Source of the DNA: an uncultured Methanomicrobiales archaeon
GTDB taxonomy: Archaea; Halobacteriota; Methanomicrobia; Methanomicrobiales; Methanospirillaceae
DNA: 64,000 nt
Assembly: GCA_949320185.1 (NCBI GenBank)
Contig: CASGHK010000050.1
Coordinates: 1 to 64,000, forward strand
Reading direction: 5' to 3'
The notes beneath the pieces were generated by a model. That model saw nothing but the letters and a program-made list of their open reading frames with translations, did no database searches and was not told the DNA's origin. How positions within the stretch are numbered: position 1 is the stretch's first letter; every line of letters starts with the position of its first letter. The translations under genes and the position numbers were made by a program. Positions 23,579-31,504 of this stretch are shown here, in pieces.

Positions 23579-24763
23579 ATGATCACTCTCGCGCTCGCCG
23601 GAAAACCGAACTGCGGCAAGTCCACGTTCTTCAAGGCGGCAACCCTCGCCGACGCGGAGATCGCGAACTACCCGTTCACCACGATCGATGCGAACCACGG
23701 CGTCGCCTACCTGAGAGCCCCCTGTGCCTGCACCGGCCTGGAGCTCCCAGGGGGTCAGGCCCGGTGCGGCCACTGCACGGACGGGGTGCGCTTCATCCCC
23801 GTCAACCTGATCGACGTCGCCGGACTCGTTCCGGACGCCCACCTTGGGCGGGGGCTGGGCAACCAGTTCCTCGACCACCTCCGCCAGGCGGACGCGATCA
23901 TCCACGTCGTGGACGGGTCAGGCTCCACCGACTCGGAGGGTAACCCCGTCGGGGTGGGCGAGCAGGACCCCGAGGAGGAGATCGCGTTTCTCCCGAAGGA
24001 GATGACCCTCTGGGTGTATGGGATCCTTGATAAGCACTGGCCGAAGCTGATGCGGCAGGCGCAGCAGCGGGGCTTCTCGCTCCACGCGGCGATCGCCGAG
24101 GTGCTCGCCGGCCTCTCCATCAGCCCAGAACAGGTCTCGGACGTGGTACGTGACACCGGCATCGACCTCCTCCACGCGGACTCCGGGGCTCTTGTCGGGT
24201 TCTGCGGCGAACTTCTCGCCCGGGCGAAGCCGATGCTCGGAGTGGCGAACAAGGCCGATCTCGCTCCCGATGCCCTCCTCGAACGGCTCTCCGCAAGGGG
24301 AGTGCCGCCGGCATCGGCGGCAGGCGAGCTCGCCCTCCGGAACGCGGCGAAGACCGGCTTGATCCGGTACCTGCCCGGGGACCCATCTTTCGAGGTGGTG
24401 GACCGGGCGGCGCTCACGAAACCCCAGGCGGCCGGTCTCGAGGCCCTCGAGAAGGTGATGGACAGACTCGGCGGGACCGGCGTACAGGCGGCGCTCAACC
24501 GGGCGGTCTTCGATCTCCTGGACCGGATCGTGGTCTACCCGGTCGAGGACGAGGTCCACTACATGGACGGACGGGGTCGCATCCTGCCCGACGCGTTCCT
24601 GATGCCGAACGGCTCGACCCCACGCGACCTCGCCTTCTCTGTCCACACCGAGATCGGCAAGGGTTTTCTCTACGCGGTCGACGCCCGCACCCGGATGCGG
24701 ATCCGCGACACCCAGCCGCTCAAGAACGGCGACATCATCCGGATCGTCTCGGCCGCAAAATAA
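23579..24763 (+). CDS. OBG-type GTPase with TGS domain (archaeal YchF relative)
   Basis: A 394-residue cytoplasmic P-loop GTPase that probably acts on ribosomes or translation. G1 is AGKPNCGKST at residue 7, G2 lies in YPFTTIDANHG, G3 is LIDVAGLV near 80, and G4 is NKADLAPDA near 224. A cysteine pair set, CACTGLELPGGQARCGHC, lies between G2 and G3, as in archaeal members. The C-terminal TGS domain (about 310-394) carries AFLMPNGSTPRDLAFSVHTEIGKGF, read here as LMPNGSTPRDLAFSVHTEIG. No frameshift; the start is the ATG at 23579. It is divergent from hsp20, sharing the AT-rich spacer. Confidence 0.9.
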   Translation: MITLALAGKPNCGKSTFFKAATLADAEIANYPFTTIDANHGVAYLRAPCACTGLELPGGQARCGHCTDGVRFIPVNLIDVAGLVPDAHLGRGLGNQFLDHLRQADAIIHVVDGSGSTDSEGNPVGVGEQDPEEEIAFLPKEMTLWVYGILDKHWPKLMRQAQQRGFSLHAAIAEVLAGLSISPEQVSDVVRDTGIDLLHADSGALVGFCGELLARAKPMLGVANKADLAPDALLERLSARGVPPASAAGELALRNAAKTGLIRYLPGDPSFEVVDRAALTKPQAAGLEALEKVMDRLGGTGVQAALNRAVFDLLDRIVVYPVEDEVHYMDGRGRILPDAFLMPNGSTPRDLAFSVHTEIGKGFLYAVDARTRMRIRDTQPLKNGDIIRIVSAAK

Positions 24764-24810
24764 GCAATGCGGAAGATTGGTATAGGAGAACGTGAAAATA
24801 ATCATCATTC

Positions 24811-25131
24811 ATGGGCGGCGAGATCTACCAGGCGCAGATCGTGCGTAACTTTTTTGAGATCGTCACGGGCACGGACCGGAACATCACCCGGATCTCGATG
24901 TGCGTGATCGCCGTCGCGAAGCTCCGAAACGAACCCCCGGAGCGGCTCACCCTTCTCCTCGACCAGGTCCGCAAGTCCCGGCAGAACCGTGAGCTCTCGA
25001 TCGACATCCTGGACTACATGTGTGACGTCGCCTACGCCCTCGACGCTCACGCGGTCCAGACCGCCTTCGGGGTGCGCGAGCCGGGATCGGTCGCCCAGGA
25101 GTTCAATAGTATCAGCCTGGACACCCTCTAG
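24811..25131 (+). CDS. conserved hypothetical protein, 106 residues
   Basis: An unrecognised small cytoplasmic protein, mostly helical (QIVRNFFEIVTGTDRNITRI, LTLLLDQVRKSRQNREL). Codon use and composition are as in neighbouring genes, supporting it as real. An AT-rich stretch (GTGAAAATAATCATCATTC) lies directly before the ATG, and a GGTATAGG element about 35-40 nt upstream may be the promoter. No metal-binding motif, signal or membrane segment. Convergent with the DUF373 gene. Confidence 0.72.
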   Translation: MGGEIYQAQIVRNFFEIVTGTDRNITRISMCVIAVAKLRNEPPERLTLLLDQVRKSRQNRELSIDILDYMCDVAYALDAHAVQTAFGVREPGSVAQEFNSISLDTL

Positions 25132-25155
25132 GACAGCCCAGAAGGGGTGGCCCGC

Positions 25156-26289
25156 TCACTCGGACGGCAGGCCAGTCAGGTCCTGGTCCTTTCCGGCCGA
25201 CCGTCGGGCGGTGTGCTGGAGCCAGATCCCGATGCCGATGCAGAACAGGGCCGTCGCCGAGAGGAGCGCGAAATACTGCAGGCCGGCCTCTGCCAGAATA
25301 GGGAACTCAGGGGCCCGGTTCACCGCCAGCATGTAGATCGCCGCGCCATAAAAGAAGAGGCCGACGGCGAGGGTCAAAAATGGGAGGATCAGGACGCGCC
25401 AGAGCTCCTCCCTCTCGCCCAGGTAGACATCGATCAGCCGGCCCGCAGACGAGATGAGACCGGCGGCAACGAACCAGGGAACGGCGCCGTACGCGAACGC
25501 GAGGAACATGAAGAGGCCGTTCGCCTGGTCACCGCCCATGTAGTGGATGATCATCGTGGTCATCCCGTTGATCGCTCCCACGACCACGAAGAGGAGGGCA
25601 GACAGGTTCGTGACCAGGGTGAACCGACCCCGAGCAAGAGAGTTCGCGATCGCCCGATAGGTTGAGCCGAAGATGTCCTCGTACCCGAGGCCCCGGAAGA
25701 GAAGGTAGGTCCCGATCACCCCGACCACCACGATCATCGCCCCTTCGGGGTACCCGAGCAGGTAGGCGATCGCGAAGAGGAGCATCGCGAGCCCGACGGG
25801 GACCAGGAGCGGTCGGGAGATCTTGGGGTCGTCGAGGAGCTTCTTCAGGATGTAGTACGTCCCTTCAAGGTTCACCATCTGGGAGACCACGACTCGACGC
25901 ACGGACGAGACGGCGATCCTCGACTGGATGATCGGCAGGACGAAGTCGTCCTCGGCCCCGTCCGTCACCAGGATACACTCGGTCGCTCCCGTCCGGGCTA
26001 TCACACGTTCCAGATCGCGGGCGATCTTGCGGTCCCCTTCGATCATATGGAGGTGATCGCCGGCGACGATCGCGACCTCGACCAGTTCGCCGCTCGCGGC
26101 AAGCCCGTCGGCGACCTTGACCGCCTGGAAGATCGCGTTCACGTCGGAGTCCTCAGGATCGACCAGAGCGAGCGAGTTGGCGGCAGCCAGGCAGGCGTCA
26201 CGCCCGACCACGGGTACGTCGATACCCGCCTTGAACCCCACGTCGTCGTCCCGGTCGACCGAGAGCACGAGGGTACGTCGCTCCGCCAT
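25156..26289 (-). CDS. DUF373 family archaeal membrane protein
   Basis: A 377-residue protein. The N-terminal 140 residues are soluble and Rossmann-like: LVLSVDRDDDVGFKAGID, ALVDPEDSDVNAIF, VAIVAGDH and CILVTDGAEDDFVLP. The rest has about seven hydrophobic segments (for example LLVPVGLAMLLFAIAYLLG, AMIVVVGVIGTYLLF, LYMLAVN-type ends). This layout is the DUF373 family found across archaea, function unknown. ATG 26289 has no Shine-Dalgarno, but TTTAATAG lies about 30 nt upstream, suggesting a leaderless transcript. An upstream open frame is low-complexity and rejected. Confidence 0.85.
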   Translation of the reverse strand: MAERRTLVLSVDRDDDVGFKAGIDVPVVGRDACLAAANSLALVDPEDSDVNAIFQAVKVADGLAASGELVEVAIVAGDHLHMIEGDRKIARDLERVIARTGATECILVTDGAEDDFVLPIIQSRIAVSSVRRVVVSQMVNLEGTYYILKKLLDDPKISRPLLVPVGLAMLLFAIAYLLGYPEGAMIVVVGVIGTYLLFRGLGYEDIFGSTYRAIANSLARGRFTLVTNLSALLFVVVGAINGMTTMIIHYMGGDQANGLFMFLAFAYGAVPWFVAAGLISSAGRLIDVYLGEREELWRVLILPFLTLAVGLFFYGAAIYMLAVNRAPEFPILAEAGLQYFALLSATALFCIGIGIWLQHTARRSAGKDQDLTGLPSE

Positions 26290-26343
26290 GACAAGGAGTG
26301 TTACACCGGAACTATTAAAGCGTTGTTGGATTGGGCTAATTTG

Positions 26344-26351
26344 AAAAAAAA
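26344..26351 (-). terminator. T-run terminator of the coiled-coil gene
   Basis: Eight T on the minus strand, 9 nt after the stop of the coiled-coil gene and before the DUF373 promoter, so the two genes are probably separate units. Confidence 0.5.
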
Positions 26352-26359
26352 GGGAAGAA

Positions 26360-27220
26360 TCAGACCATTTTCGAGCGCTGGAGCAGGAGCAGGTCCTCGG
26401 TCGTGAGCTTCTCGCCGCCCCGGAACGACGTGAAGATCCGTTCCGCCTCCTGGCGGACCGCCTTCTGCTCTTTCGTGGTCTTGGTCGACCGGGTCTTCTT
26501 CCTGAGACCACCGATCACCTTATCGTAGTCGCGGAGCTCCTTCTGGCAGGCGAGGAAGGCCTTGTGCTCGGCGTCGGCGGCCTCCTGGGCCTCGACGAAC
26601 TGCCGGTGCGCCGCATCGGCGGCCTCGCGCGACTTGTCGGCGTTCCGGTAGTTCTCGACCATCAGGTCGTGGTGTTTCTGAGCGAGTTCGGCGAGCTCGG
26701 TGACACGGGCGTGGACCTCGGAGGCCTGGTGGCGAAACTCACGGGCGTCGGTGAGCTTGGTCCGCATCTCCTTGTTCTGCTCGAGCTCGGTCTCCTGATC
26801 CCGGATCTCGGTCCGCAGCGCCTTGATCTTCTCGATCAGCTCCCGCTCCTTGTCGACGGAGAAGACCTCGGTCTGCTGCCGGAACTCCATGTGCTCGATC
26901 TGCTTCTGGAGCTCCTTGATCCCCCGGTTCTTGAGCGTCCCGTGCTCCTTCTTGAACCCCTCGATCTCCTCGAAGAGCACGTTCGCTTTCTCGTTGAGAG
27001 CATTGCGCACCTCTTTCTGGGCCTGGACGTCCCTGTTCGCCTGGTCACGCAGCTCCTTGTTCTTCTGCGCCTCCTCGACGAACTCACGGGTCTTCCCGTT
27101 CAGAGCGTTCCGTTCGCGGGCGAACTTGCTCGCGGTTGCGTTCAGTTCATTCCGCCGCTCCTTGTGCTGCTCGGACTCTGCCAGGATCTTCTTTCGCTTC
27201 TCGATCAGTTCATTCAGCAT
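26360..27220 (-). CDS. long coiled-coil protein (COG1340-like)
   Basis: A 286-residue cytoplasmic protein that is almost wholly alpha-helical and charged, with heptad spacing from about residue 3 to 260 (LIEKRKKILAESEQHKERRN, KALRTEIRDQETELEQNKEM). It matches the archaeal COG1340 type of uncharacterised coiled-coil protein, often found near DUF373 or phosphoserine phosphatase genes. Near the C-terminus the helix is basic (GGLRKKTRSTKTTKEQKAVR), which could bind nucleic acid or the ribosome, but this is only a guess from charge. No ATPase heads, so it is not an SMC protein. ATG 27220. Confidence 0.85.
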   Translation of the reverse strand: MLNELIEKRKKILAESEQHKERRNELNATASKFARERNALNGKTREFVEEAQKNKELRDQANRDVQAQKEVRNALNEKANVLFEEIEGFKKEHGTLKNRGIKELQKQIEHMEFRQQTEVFSVDKERELIEKIKALRTEIRDQETELEQNKEMRTKLTDAREFRHQASEVHARVTELAELAQKHHDLMVENYRNADKSREAADAAHRQFVEAQEAADAEHKAFLACQKELRDYDKVIGGLRKKTRSTKTTKEQKAVRQEAERIFTSFRGGEKLTTEDLLLLQRSKMV

Positions 27221-27501
27221 GCCTTACCCATCCTCGCCCCTCTGCGCCACGTCCACTGTCCGGGCGTGCCGGTTAACTATCGGGAAAGAACAGGAGAACA
27301 GAACGTGGACGAAGCCCGTTGCCAGGCTCTTATTCATCATGCCGCACCTCATGCTCGACCTCCGATACCTCACTCAACCGGCTCATCACACAAGAACCTT
27401 GCGGACGCGCGCCTGCCCGGCAAGCCGGGACCACCGGGAGATGTTGTAGTATTCAAAGGGCACACGAGCTCTTAACGATTTCGCACCTAAAAATTGACTC
27501 A

Positions 27502-27573
27502 CGGATCCACCGGGAATCGAACCCGGGTCCTTGGGTTCGAAGCCCAAGAGGATATCCTCTACCCCATAGATCC
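27502..27573 (-). tRNA. tRNA-Arg (anticodon TCG)
   Basis: The minus strand folds into a 72-nt cloverleaf. The acceptor stem pairs GGATCTA with TGGATCC (one G-T), with discriminator G. The D arm has T8, A14, G18-G19 and A21. The anticodon stem TTGGG/CCCAA encloses loop CTTCGAA, anticodon TCG, which reads CGA/CGG-type arginine codons. The variable loop is short, and the T arm CCGGG-TTCGATT-CCCGG is perfect. CCA is not encoded. No intron. Confidence 0.95.
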
Positions 27574-27628
27574 GCCTGATCGTTGGACATCGACGACTAT
27601 TAAGTATTCGGAAGCTCCTGATATTCCT

Positions 27629-28072
27629 ATGATTCTGTCCGGCGAGGAGATTGTCCGTCGGCTCCGTACGCTCGAACCTGGCGAACGGCTCACGATCCGG
27701 CCATTCGCCAAGGAGTCTCTCCAGGTGGCCAGTTACGACCTCCGCGCCGCCGAGACGACCGTGATCCCGCGCGGCGAGTGCCGCCTGGTCCCCTCGATCG
27801 AGTGGGTGGAGGTGCCGATCGGTCTGGCCGCCACCCTTCGGTGCCGCTCGTCGCTCGGACGAAAGGGGGTGCTGCTCGGTGGTGGATTCGTCGACCCGGG
27901 CTTCCGCGGGCAGCTGACGCTCGCACTCTCGAATCTCGGCCCGGAGGATGTCCGGATCGAGATGGGTGACCGGGTCGTCCAGATCCTCTTCTCCGAGGTG
28001 ATGGAGAACCACCGCGAGTACCGAGGGCGGTACCAGGACAGCCAGGGGGCCGTCACAGCCCGGGAGTCATGA
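27629..28072 (+). CDS. dut: archaeal dUTPase of the dCTP-deaminase family
   Basis: A 147-residue trimeric-type nucleotide hydrolase that keeps dUTP out of DNA. The family motifs are the nucleotide-binding RCRSSLGRKG near 71-80 and FVDPGFRGQLTLALSN near 87-102. Asp89 corresponds to the dUTPase base-activating Asp. The Glu needed for deamination in dCTP deaminases would be residue 99, which here is Ala. I therefore expect dUTPase without dCTP deaminase activity, as in the archaeal dUTPase subfamily. ATG 27629 is chosen; upstream frame is tRNA sequence. It overlaps nrpR by 4 bp. Confidence 0.88.
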   Translation: MILSGEEIVRRLRTLEPGERLTIRPFAKESLQVASYDLRAAETTVIPRGECRLVPSIEWVEVPIGLAATLRCRSSLGRKGVLLGGGFVDPGFRGQLTLALSNLGPEDVRIEMGDRVVQILFSEVMENHREYRGRYQDSQGAVTARES

Positions 28073-29019
28073 TCCGGACCGAACGGAAGGTGGTCGAGCT
28101 CCTCCGGATCCTCAAGGACCAGCCCGAGCCGATCGGCGCGAAAAGGCTCTCCGAACTGATGGCCGAGCGGGGTTTCGTCCTCTCCGATCGCGCCGTCCAG
28201 TATTACCTTCGCTACCTGGACGAGAACGGCTTCACCTACAAGGTAGGGAACCATGGGCGGGTCCTGACTGACCTTGGCCGGAGCGAGACCGACAAGGCAC
28301 TCGTCGACGACCGGACGGGGTTCATCATCTCGAAGCTCGAACGGCTCGCCTTCCGGTCCACGTTCGACCCCCAGACGGGGACCGGGGACGTCGCCTACAA
28401 CCTCTCGATCATCCCCGAAGAGCGGATCGAAGAGGTCTGTGCTGCGTTCGATGCCGTGATCGGGGCCGGTTACGGCTTCTTCTCGAACTACCGTGTCATG
28501 GACCGCCATCCCCGGGTTCCTGCGGGCTCGGTCGGCCTCGTCACCGTCTGCTCCATCACGATGGACGGTGTCTTCCAGCACAACGGTATACCGGTCCACG
28601 TCGCCTACGGAGGGACTCTCCAGATCCAGGAGCGGCAGGCGGTCGAGTTCAACGACCTGATCGGCTACCGCGGCACCACGATCGACCCCCTCGCCCTCTT
28701 CATCTCGTCGGGCCTGACCTCGATCGGCTCCCTGGTCGAGCACGGGTCCGGGGTGGCCCTGGCAAATATCCGTCAGGTTCCAGCCTCGGCAGAGCACCAG
28801 GTCACGGGGCTGATCCAGTCTCTCCGCGCCGCCGGTTTCATCTTCCCGGTCGCGAAGGGCCTCCAGGTCTTCAACGCCCCTCCCGACCCGTACCGGCTCT
28901 CGATCGTCGCCTTCTCGGGAATGAACCTTCCTGGCCGTGTTCGCGAGCTCGGGATACCCCTCACGACCGAGATCGGGGTCGGAAACATCCCCTATTCCCG
29001 TATAGTCGACGGCAACTGA
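28069..29019 (+). CDS. nrpR: nitrogen-regulatory transcriptional repressor NrpR
   Basis: NrpR represses nif and glnA-type operons in methanogens under nitrogen excess and is released by 2-oxoglutarate. The 316-residue product has an N-terminal winged helix (RTERKVVELLRILKDQPEPI then LSDRAVQYYLRYLDENGFTY, residues 1-65) and a single NrpR effector domain (about 80-310) with VMDRHPRVPAGSVGLVTVCS-type core, GTLQIQERQ and FISSGLTSIGSLVEHGSG. Some methanogens have two NrpR domains in one chain; here there is one. Its ATG overlaps the dut stop by 4 bp. nifB in this window is a plausible target. Confidence 0.92.
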   Translation: MIRTERKVVELLRILKDQPEPIGAKRLSELMAERGFVLSDRAVQYYLRYLDENGFTYKVGNHGRVLTDLGRSETDKALVDDRTGFIISKLERLAFRSTFDPQTGTGDVAYNLSIIPEERIEEVCAAFDAVIGAGYGFFSNYRVMDRHPRVPAGSVGLVTVCSITMDGVFQHNGIPVHVAYGGTLQIQERQAVEFNDLIGYRGTTIDPLALFISSGLTSIGSLVEHGSGVALANIRQVPASAEHQVTGLIQSLRAAGFIFPVAKGLQVFNAPPDPYRLSIVAFSGMNLPGRVRELGIPLTTEIGVGNIPYSRIVDGN

Positions 29020-29051
29020 CGGGGCCTCGCCGCTCCTCCGCGGCGTGGTCG

Positions 29052-29696
29052 TCAGCCGAACCGGAAGTGTCTATCAGGGACGGTGATCTCGAACCGCGCC
29101 CCCACTCCCGGCGTCCCGTTCTCTACGATCGTCATCCCGGTGATCGCCAGGACTTCGCGGGAGAGATAGAGACCCAGCCCCGTGTTCCGACCGTAGCCTT
29201 TCGCGAATATGGCAGCCTTCCCCTCCGGCGGCACACCGATCCCATCATCATCGCGGGCGATAGACAGCCAGTTCGGCCCCAGGCGGACCGAGAACGTGAC
29301 CCGGGTGACCCTCTCCCCGTGCCGGACGGCGTTCTCCACCAGGTTGTTGACCACCTTCTCGAAGAGGGAGTCGGCGTAGATCTCGACCTCCTCCTGAGGC
29401 GGGACGACGACAAGACCGGACGCTATGAGGGCCTGGATGAGGGAGAGAGATGCCGGCGAAACCGCCTCCATCCCGACGTAGCTCGCGGCATTGATGACGA
29501 GCTGCGTCGGCAGGTCGGCGACGACACCTCGAGGGCGTCCCCGAGCGACCAGAGCGTCATCGTTGTGGTGAGGACGAGGAACGGGGGTACGACCGGATTG
29601 GTCCTCCGGTGCCCGCTTGCGATGGCAGGGGCGCCTGTGACGAGCGCGGAGAGGAGGACCGGGATGAACCAGGGGGAGAACTTACTGCAGGATCAC
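29052..29696 (-). pseudogene. degraded histidine kinase (7TM-N sensor fused to HATPase remnant)
   Basis: The intact frame 29471-29052 encodes only a HATPase_c domain: N-box ENAVRHGER, DDGIGVPPE, GLGLYLSREVLA and GVGARFEITVP. Just upstream, other frames encode the N-terminal part of a membrane histidine kinase: FSPWFIPVLLSALVTGAP, then PFLVLTTTMTLWSLGDALEV, then ADLPTQLVINAASYVG. These lie in three frames and join only with a shift near 29520 and another near 29685, just after a GTG at 29696 (VILQ then stop). The PAS and phosphoacceptor His regions are missing. So the gene carries two frameshifts and an internal deletion. Confidence 0.75.
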
Positions 29697-29845
29697 GTGT
29701 CGCACCCGGTCGAGAGATGACCGATGCCGGATGGCGCTCCGAGCTCTCGCGCCGCCATGGTCGAGGTGTTTATATTGGAGAACTGCAGGAAAAATGGCTT
29801 CGGGCCGGGCAGGGAACAGAGCGCCGGAGGAACCTGCCGGATCGC

Positions 29846-30388
29846 TCACTCGAACCAGTCCTGCCAGGCGACCTGCTGGCGGACGTCGTCGACGTCGGAG
29901 CCTGGTTCTGCTTCGAGAAGCGTGCGGACGAAGGTGCGGTCCCACCCGAAGCGCTCGAGCGCCGCGATCACCGCGAGGGGACGGGGCATCGTCGCGAGGA
30001 GGGCGAGGAGGCGTTCGGCGCGGTGGCGCGAGCCGAAAGAGGCGAGCGCACCGGGCGCCGCCGGCGTCCAGTGAGCGCTGCCCGCGGTGAACCAGAGGCG
30101 GTCCCGTGAGAGCATCGGGGGAAGGAGGTCCCGGAGGGTGACCCGGGCGAGGGCCTCCTCCAGCTCGCCGGAACGGTAGTGGTCGATGCCGACGAGCGCC
30201 GCCTCGAGCGCGAGCCCGAGGAGAGCTATGCGCATGGCGCCGAACGACGGGCCGAAACTGGACCGGGCCCGCCGTTCGGTCGCCTCGAGGTGGTCGGCAA
30301 CGTCCGAAAGGCTGGCCGAGAGGTCGCCATCGGCCACAAGGAGGCAGAGGATAGCGACCTCCTCGGCGTCGAAACCGGAGGAGGGCAC
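29846..30388 (-). CDS. hypothetical protein, 180 residues
   Basis: Unrecognised. I choose GTG 30388 because GGGGGTGG lies 7 nt upstream and the protein then starts cleanly (MPSSGFDAEEVAILCLLVAD). A longer frame to 30631 is mostly non-coding in character. The product is Ala/Leu/Arg-rich and helical (MRIALLGLALEAALVGIDHY, RAERLLALLATMPRPLAVIA) and has no predicted membrane segment. It ends in QQVAWQDWFE. Helical and acidic features hint at a protein-binding role, but nothing specific. It follows a YkgJ-type gene on the same strand. Confidence 0.6.
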   Translation of the reverse strand: MPSSGFDAEEVAILCLLVADGDLSASLSDVADHLEATERRARSSFGPSFGAMRIALLGLALEAALVGIDHYRSGELEEALARVTLRDLLPPMLSRDRLWFTAGSAHWTPAAPGALASFGSRHRAERLLALLATMPRPLAVIAALERFGWDRTFVRTLLEAEPGSDVDDVRQQVAWQDWFE

Positions 30389-30527
30389 TAGGGACCACCC
30401 CCGGCAGGGCAGGACCCCATGCGGGAGTGATACGGGTGCGGGACAATAAGGTTTTGCTCCCCGGCATTCACCTCGTGAGCCGGCACCGTCCCGAATCCCG
30501 GGATCCTGGTGTTCGTTACGTTCGCTC

Positions 30528-30995
30528 TTACCTGACGACCCGATAGCCGACGGACTCGATGAGACGTACGAGGGCAGCATCCCATTCCCGGTCCTCTTCG
30601 AGCTGACCGAGCCATTCACGATTCGGGGCAAGGGCGAGATCGAGGACAGGGTCGTCGACGGCGAGATGCCGCAGCCCCATCACCCGGGCGGCCCGCCGGC
30701 CGGCAGGATCGAGGACGAGGAGGCGCCAGCAGGCGAACTCGGCGCAGATCGCCGGCCAGGTCTCGTGGACCGGACAGACGGCGACCCCATCATGGTCGTG
30801 GCGGAGGAGGGGGCAGGCACCGGGGATCGGCGGCTCGTTAAGGAGGCCGGCCTTGTCGGGATCGAGGGTGACCCGGGTCACCTCGCCGGTGTATCGGTTC
30901 CGGACGGCGAGGGCGCCTGCCGGACCCCACTCCAGGGCATGGACCTCGCCCATACCAGAGCAGCACTCACCGCAGCGGAGACAGTAGAAGGGCAT
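30528..30995 (-). CDS. YkgJ-family cysteine cluster protein
   Basis: A 155-residue cytoplasmic protein of the YkgJ/CxxCxxCC family, predicted to bind an Fe-S cluster or zinc. The signature is at the very N-terminus: FYCLRCGECCSGMGEV. Later family cysteines occur in PGACPLLRH near 61 and AVCPVHETWPAICAEFACW near 71-89, in the usual order. The role of the family is not established. ATG 30995 is the natural start, as it places the motif at residue 4. It probably precedes the unknown 29846-30388 gene in one unit, with a 139-bp gap. Confidence 0.85.
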   Translation of the reverse strand: MPFYCLRCGECCSGMGEVHALEWGPAGALAVRNRYTGEVTRVTLDPDKAGLLNEPPIPGACPLLRHDHDGVAVCPVHETWPAICAEFACWRLLVLDPAGRRAARVMGLRHLAVDDPVLDLALAPNREWLGQLEEDREWDAALVRLIESVGYRVVR

Positions 30996-31019
30996 GGATG
31001 ACCAGGATGCGTCGTGGCC

Positions 31020-31262
31020 CTACCGGGCAAGGAGATCGATGAACGCGTCATGCGGCAGGCCGGATTGTGTCTGGATCGAAGATAGGGTCCCTGCCGGGAT
31101 CGAATCGTGCCGGGAAACGCCCACGAGGCGTTTCTGGTACCGCCCACCCAGTGCGAAGAGAGCCAGGCGACCCCCTTTTGCCTGATGGACGGCATCGACG
31201 AACCCGACCTGCTGCCGGGGCCATCGGCTCACCTGTATCGACGAGACCATCGGCAGCGTCAC
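31020..31262 (-). pseudogene. hicA: frameshifted hicA toxin (mRNA interferase)
   Basis: HicA is a dsRBD-fold mRNA interferase of about 75 residues. The open frame here has the family start TLPMVSSIQVSR and the family end RHDSIPAGTLSSIQTQSGL. The middle of HicA appears only in the +1 frame (IRQKGVAWLSSHWVGGTRN), between about 31200 and 31140. Two compensating indels would restore a normal HicA. The catalytic His of the usual GSH motif is also lost (KGVAW). The GTG start overlaps hicB by 4 bp (GTGA). The toxin is most likely inactive. Confidence 0.6.
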
Positions 31263-31504
31263 GTCGTCTCGACCCCGATTGTGGTCGTATACCTCGCCTG
31301 GGTCAGCAGCGGCCCGCTTAACCCGTCGAACATGCTGCAGACCCCAGCGTTCTCCAGGTACCGTTCAATTGCCTCCCGGAGCTTGGCGAACCCCTGCTCC
31401 GGCGTATCGCCGCACCTCGAGACAAAGACACCAGCTTCCTCCCAGACCATGGCGGTCAGCCGGTCCCTGCCCATCTGGATCTCAGATTGACGTTCGCGCT
31501 CCAT
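31259..31504 (-). CDS. hicB: HicB-like antitoxin, shortened
   Basis: An 81-residue HicB relative. The family fold is visible in RLTAMVWEEAGVFVSRC and GDTPEQGFAKLREAIERYLE. Between them the usual stretch of about eight residues (xPELxxxSQ) is missing, so the HicB fold is probably shortened. Two starts are possible, ATG 31504 or 31474. It is the first gene of the pair; hicA overlaps its stop. With a broken toxin partner, the antitoxin has no obvious selective value, fitting decay of the whole module. Confidence 0.55.
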   Translation of the reverse strand: MERERQSEIQMGRDRLTAMVWEEAGVFVSRCGDTPEQGFAKLREAIERYLENAGVCSMFDGLSGPLLTQARYTTTIGVETT

